From CAZYZQ01 sp964652075 (GTDB lineage Bacteria; Bacillota; Clostridia; Oscillospirales; Oscillospiraceae), in assembly GCA_964652075.1 (NCBI GenBank), contig CAZYZQ010000033.1:1-21060 (forward strand): DNA of 21,060 nucleotides, read 5' to 3'. Positions 20,203 through 21,060 of the stretch are shown piece after piece; positions within the stretch are counted from its first letter, which is position 1, and each line of letters opens with the position of its first letter. Made by a program: the position numbers and the translations under genes. The notes beneath the pieces are model-generated. The model was not told the origin of the DNA and did not search any database. It saw only the letters and a list, made by a program, of their open reading frames with translations.

Positions 20203-20231
20203 ATTATAGCACAGTTGGGTATAGCTGTCAA
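20203..20231 (-). promoter_or_regulatory. rplJ-rplL promoter
   Basis: Minus strand: TTGACA (20231-20226), 17 bp, TATAAT (20208-20203): full consensus with TG one base before the -10. The -35 box contains the TGA stop codon of the upstream flavoprotein-like gene. Confidence 0.93.
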
Positions 20232-20803
20232 TAGCTTTTAGGATTTAATTTGACCGGAGAAGCACAAAACGCCTGTACGTCCCGCAGCGCTGCGTCAGAT
20301 GTCAGTAGGTCTCCTGCAATACTGACTTTTTGATATGCCTGCGCTGCCAGAAAAAGGACGTCCGGTGTGTTAGACGGCGGGATCTGATCCTGAAAAATCC
20401 GCAGGAAGTTTTCCTTTTGCGTATTGCTCACGACGATAAAACGCTTCGGAACGGCCAGATAACGGTCGTAGAGCGCCGGCCGGCGTTGGAAAAAGCACTG
20501 GCTGCGCTCGCAAAAAAGAAAGTAATTTGCGTTCGGATAGTCGCAGTAGTTCGGCACAATGAAATAGGAAAGCGCGCTCTGCGTGACGGCCTCATAGATT
20601 GCAGGGATCCCGTCCCCCATGTGTGGGCAGGAGCGCGAGGGGTGGAAGCATTCATAATTGCATGCGCCGCACGCATGTGTTGACAGATCGCTGAACAGAA
20701 AGAGCCGCACATCGTCGCCAGTGTGCTGTGCGGCGACAGCGTGCGCAATGGCCTGACAGTTTCCGGCAGATCTTGCGCTGAAGCTGATCACACTCACCTG
20801 CAT
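20228..20803 (-). CDS. Flavodoxin-fold, iron-sulfur-flavoprotein-like oxidoreductase
   Basis: A 191-residue cytoplasmic protein. The N-terminus MQVSVISFSARSAGNCQAIA matches the FMN phosphate-binding loop of the NADPH-dependent FMN reductase / iron-sulfur flavoprotein group (SxRxxGN). Cysteines C45, C48, C52 and C59 form a compact cluster (C-X2-C-X3-C-X6-C) in the place where Isf proteins carry their [4Fe-4S] ligands, with slightly different spacing. IVPNYCDYPNANYFLFCER (about 82-100) would follow as the flavin-contact region. ATG 20803 gives a normal flavodoxin N-terminus; its binding site is weak, and a TTG at 20824 is possible. It stands between the rplA terminator and the rplJ promoter, so its own promoter is unclear. 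Function is inferred from fold only. Confidence 0.72.
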   Translation of the reverse strand: MQVSVISFSARSAGNCQAIAHAVAAQHTGDDVRLFLFSDLSTHACGACNYECFHPSRSCPHMGDGIPAIYEAVTQSALSYFIVPNYCDYPNANYFLFCERSQCFFQRRPALYDRYLAVPKRFIVVSNTQKENFLRIFQDQIPPSNTPDVLFLAAQAYQKVSIAGDLLTSDAALRDVQAFCASPVKLNPKSY

Positions 20804-20835
20804 AAAGCCCACGTCCAATCTCAAAAGAATCTAAA

Positions 20836-20868
20836 GCCCGGCTCCAATTCTCTGAATGGAAGCCGGGC
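20836..20868 (-). terminator. Terminator after rplA
   Basis: Minus strand: GCCCGGCT (20868-20861) pairs with AGCCGGGC (20843-20836), extended by TCC/GGA-type pairs with one bulge, and followed by TTTAGATTCTTTT. The T run is interrupted, so some read-through into the flavoprotein-like gene is likely. Confidence 0.78.
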
Positions 20869-20878
20869 GGATGAAAAA

Positions 20879-21060
20879 TCAGAACTTCGCGGTGTTGACG
20901 CTCACCTTGACGCCGGGGCCCATCGTGGAAGCCAGCGTGCAGCTGCGCAGGTACTGGCCCTTGGCAGCGGCGGGCTTGGCCTTGATGACGGCGCCCATCA
21001 GGGTGTTGAAGTTCTCGATCAGCTTCTCCGGGCCGAAAGAGGCCTTGCCGATCGGACAGT
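20879..21060 (-). CDS. rplA: Ribosomal protein uL1, C-terminal part (runs off the window end)
   Basis: The last 59 residues of uL1, a large-subunit protein of the L1 stalk that also acts as a translational repressor. Blocks seen are [16 protein letters not shown] and [18 protein letters not shown] before TGA; the [10 protein letters not shown] end is diagnostic. The gene begins outside the window, so length and start cannot be judged. It is followed by a terminator and precedes rplJ with one extra gene between, where most bacteria have rplA and rplJ adjacent. Confidence 0.95.
   Translation of the reverse strand, partial: CPIGKASFGPEKLIENFNTLMGAVIKAKPAAAKGQYLRSCTLASTMGPGVKVSVNTAKF

Overview
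The window looks like a chromosomal segment of a GC-rich Gram-positive anaerobe of the class Clostridia, most likely an Oscillospiraceae-type gut bacterium. The evidence is strong AAGGAGG ribosome-binding sites, sigma-A promoters with 17-bp spacers, a T-box leader, an L10 leader, a BceRS-BceAB module and a BlaI/M56 pair. This assignment is inference; no rRNA or other decisive marker is present. A run of exactly 100 N (15418-15517) shows the sequence is a draft scaffold.

Layout. (1) 1-6462, minus strand: cysK, then the two-component genes bceR and bceS, a regulated promoter with a BceR-type box, the ABC transporter genes bceA and bceB, a small MGMT-family gene, and then a leucine T-box leader and the start of leuA. 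(2) 6514-8799, plus strand: an OmpR-type response regulator and an E-loop, lantibiotic-immunity-type ABC ATPase. They are followed by a permease cut short after about 110 codons and joined out of frame to the last ~75 codons of a histidine kinase, which is a deletion or a misassembly. (3) 8854-9960: a secreted WG-repeat protein and a perfect 18-bp bidirectional terminator. (4) 9967-12985: rodA (minus) diverges from tsaE-tsaB-upp (plus); the two promoters have abutting -35 boxes, and there is a likely internal promoter for upp inside tsaB. (5) 12988-15209, minus strand: a BlaI-type repressor and an M56 membrane metalloprotease, controlled by two dyad operators on the promoter. (6) 15232-17804, plus strand: a NitT/TauT-type ABC importer operon (lipoprotein, permease, ATPase) with a consensus promoter and an assembly gap in the lipoprotein linker. 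(7) 17814-19040, minus strand: a TetR regulator and a six-helix membrane protein of unknown function, with two TetR-type operators on the promoter. (8) 19045-21060, minus strand: rplA (partial), a small iron-sulfur-flavoprotein-like gene, then rplJ-rplL with the L10 leader, attenuator and end terminator.

How it fits together. Regions 1, 2 and 5 are three separate envelope-stress or antimicrobial-sensing modules (Bce-type peptide detoxification, lantibiotic-immunity-type, and BlaR1-like protease/repressor), of which the second appears broken. The remainder is housekeeping: amino-acid synthesis, elongation peptidoglycan synthesis, the t6A tRNA modification pathway, pyrimidine salvage and ribosomal stalk proteins.

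I found no CRISPR array, tRNA, rRNA, insertion sequence or prophage, and no clear candidate for a wholly new system. The most unusual items are the broken immunity cluster, the cysK-bceRS linkage with a close match to the BceR box, the internal promoter in tsaB, the possible start-site sequestration ahead of the WG-repeat gene, and the unassigned sensor domain of the M56 protein.
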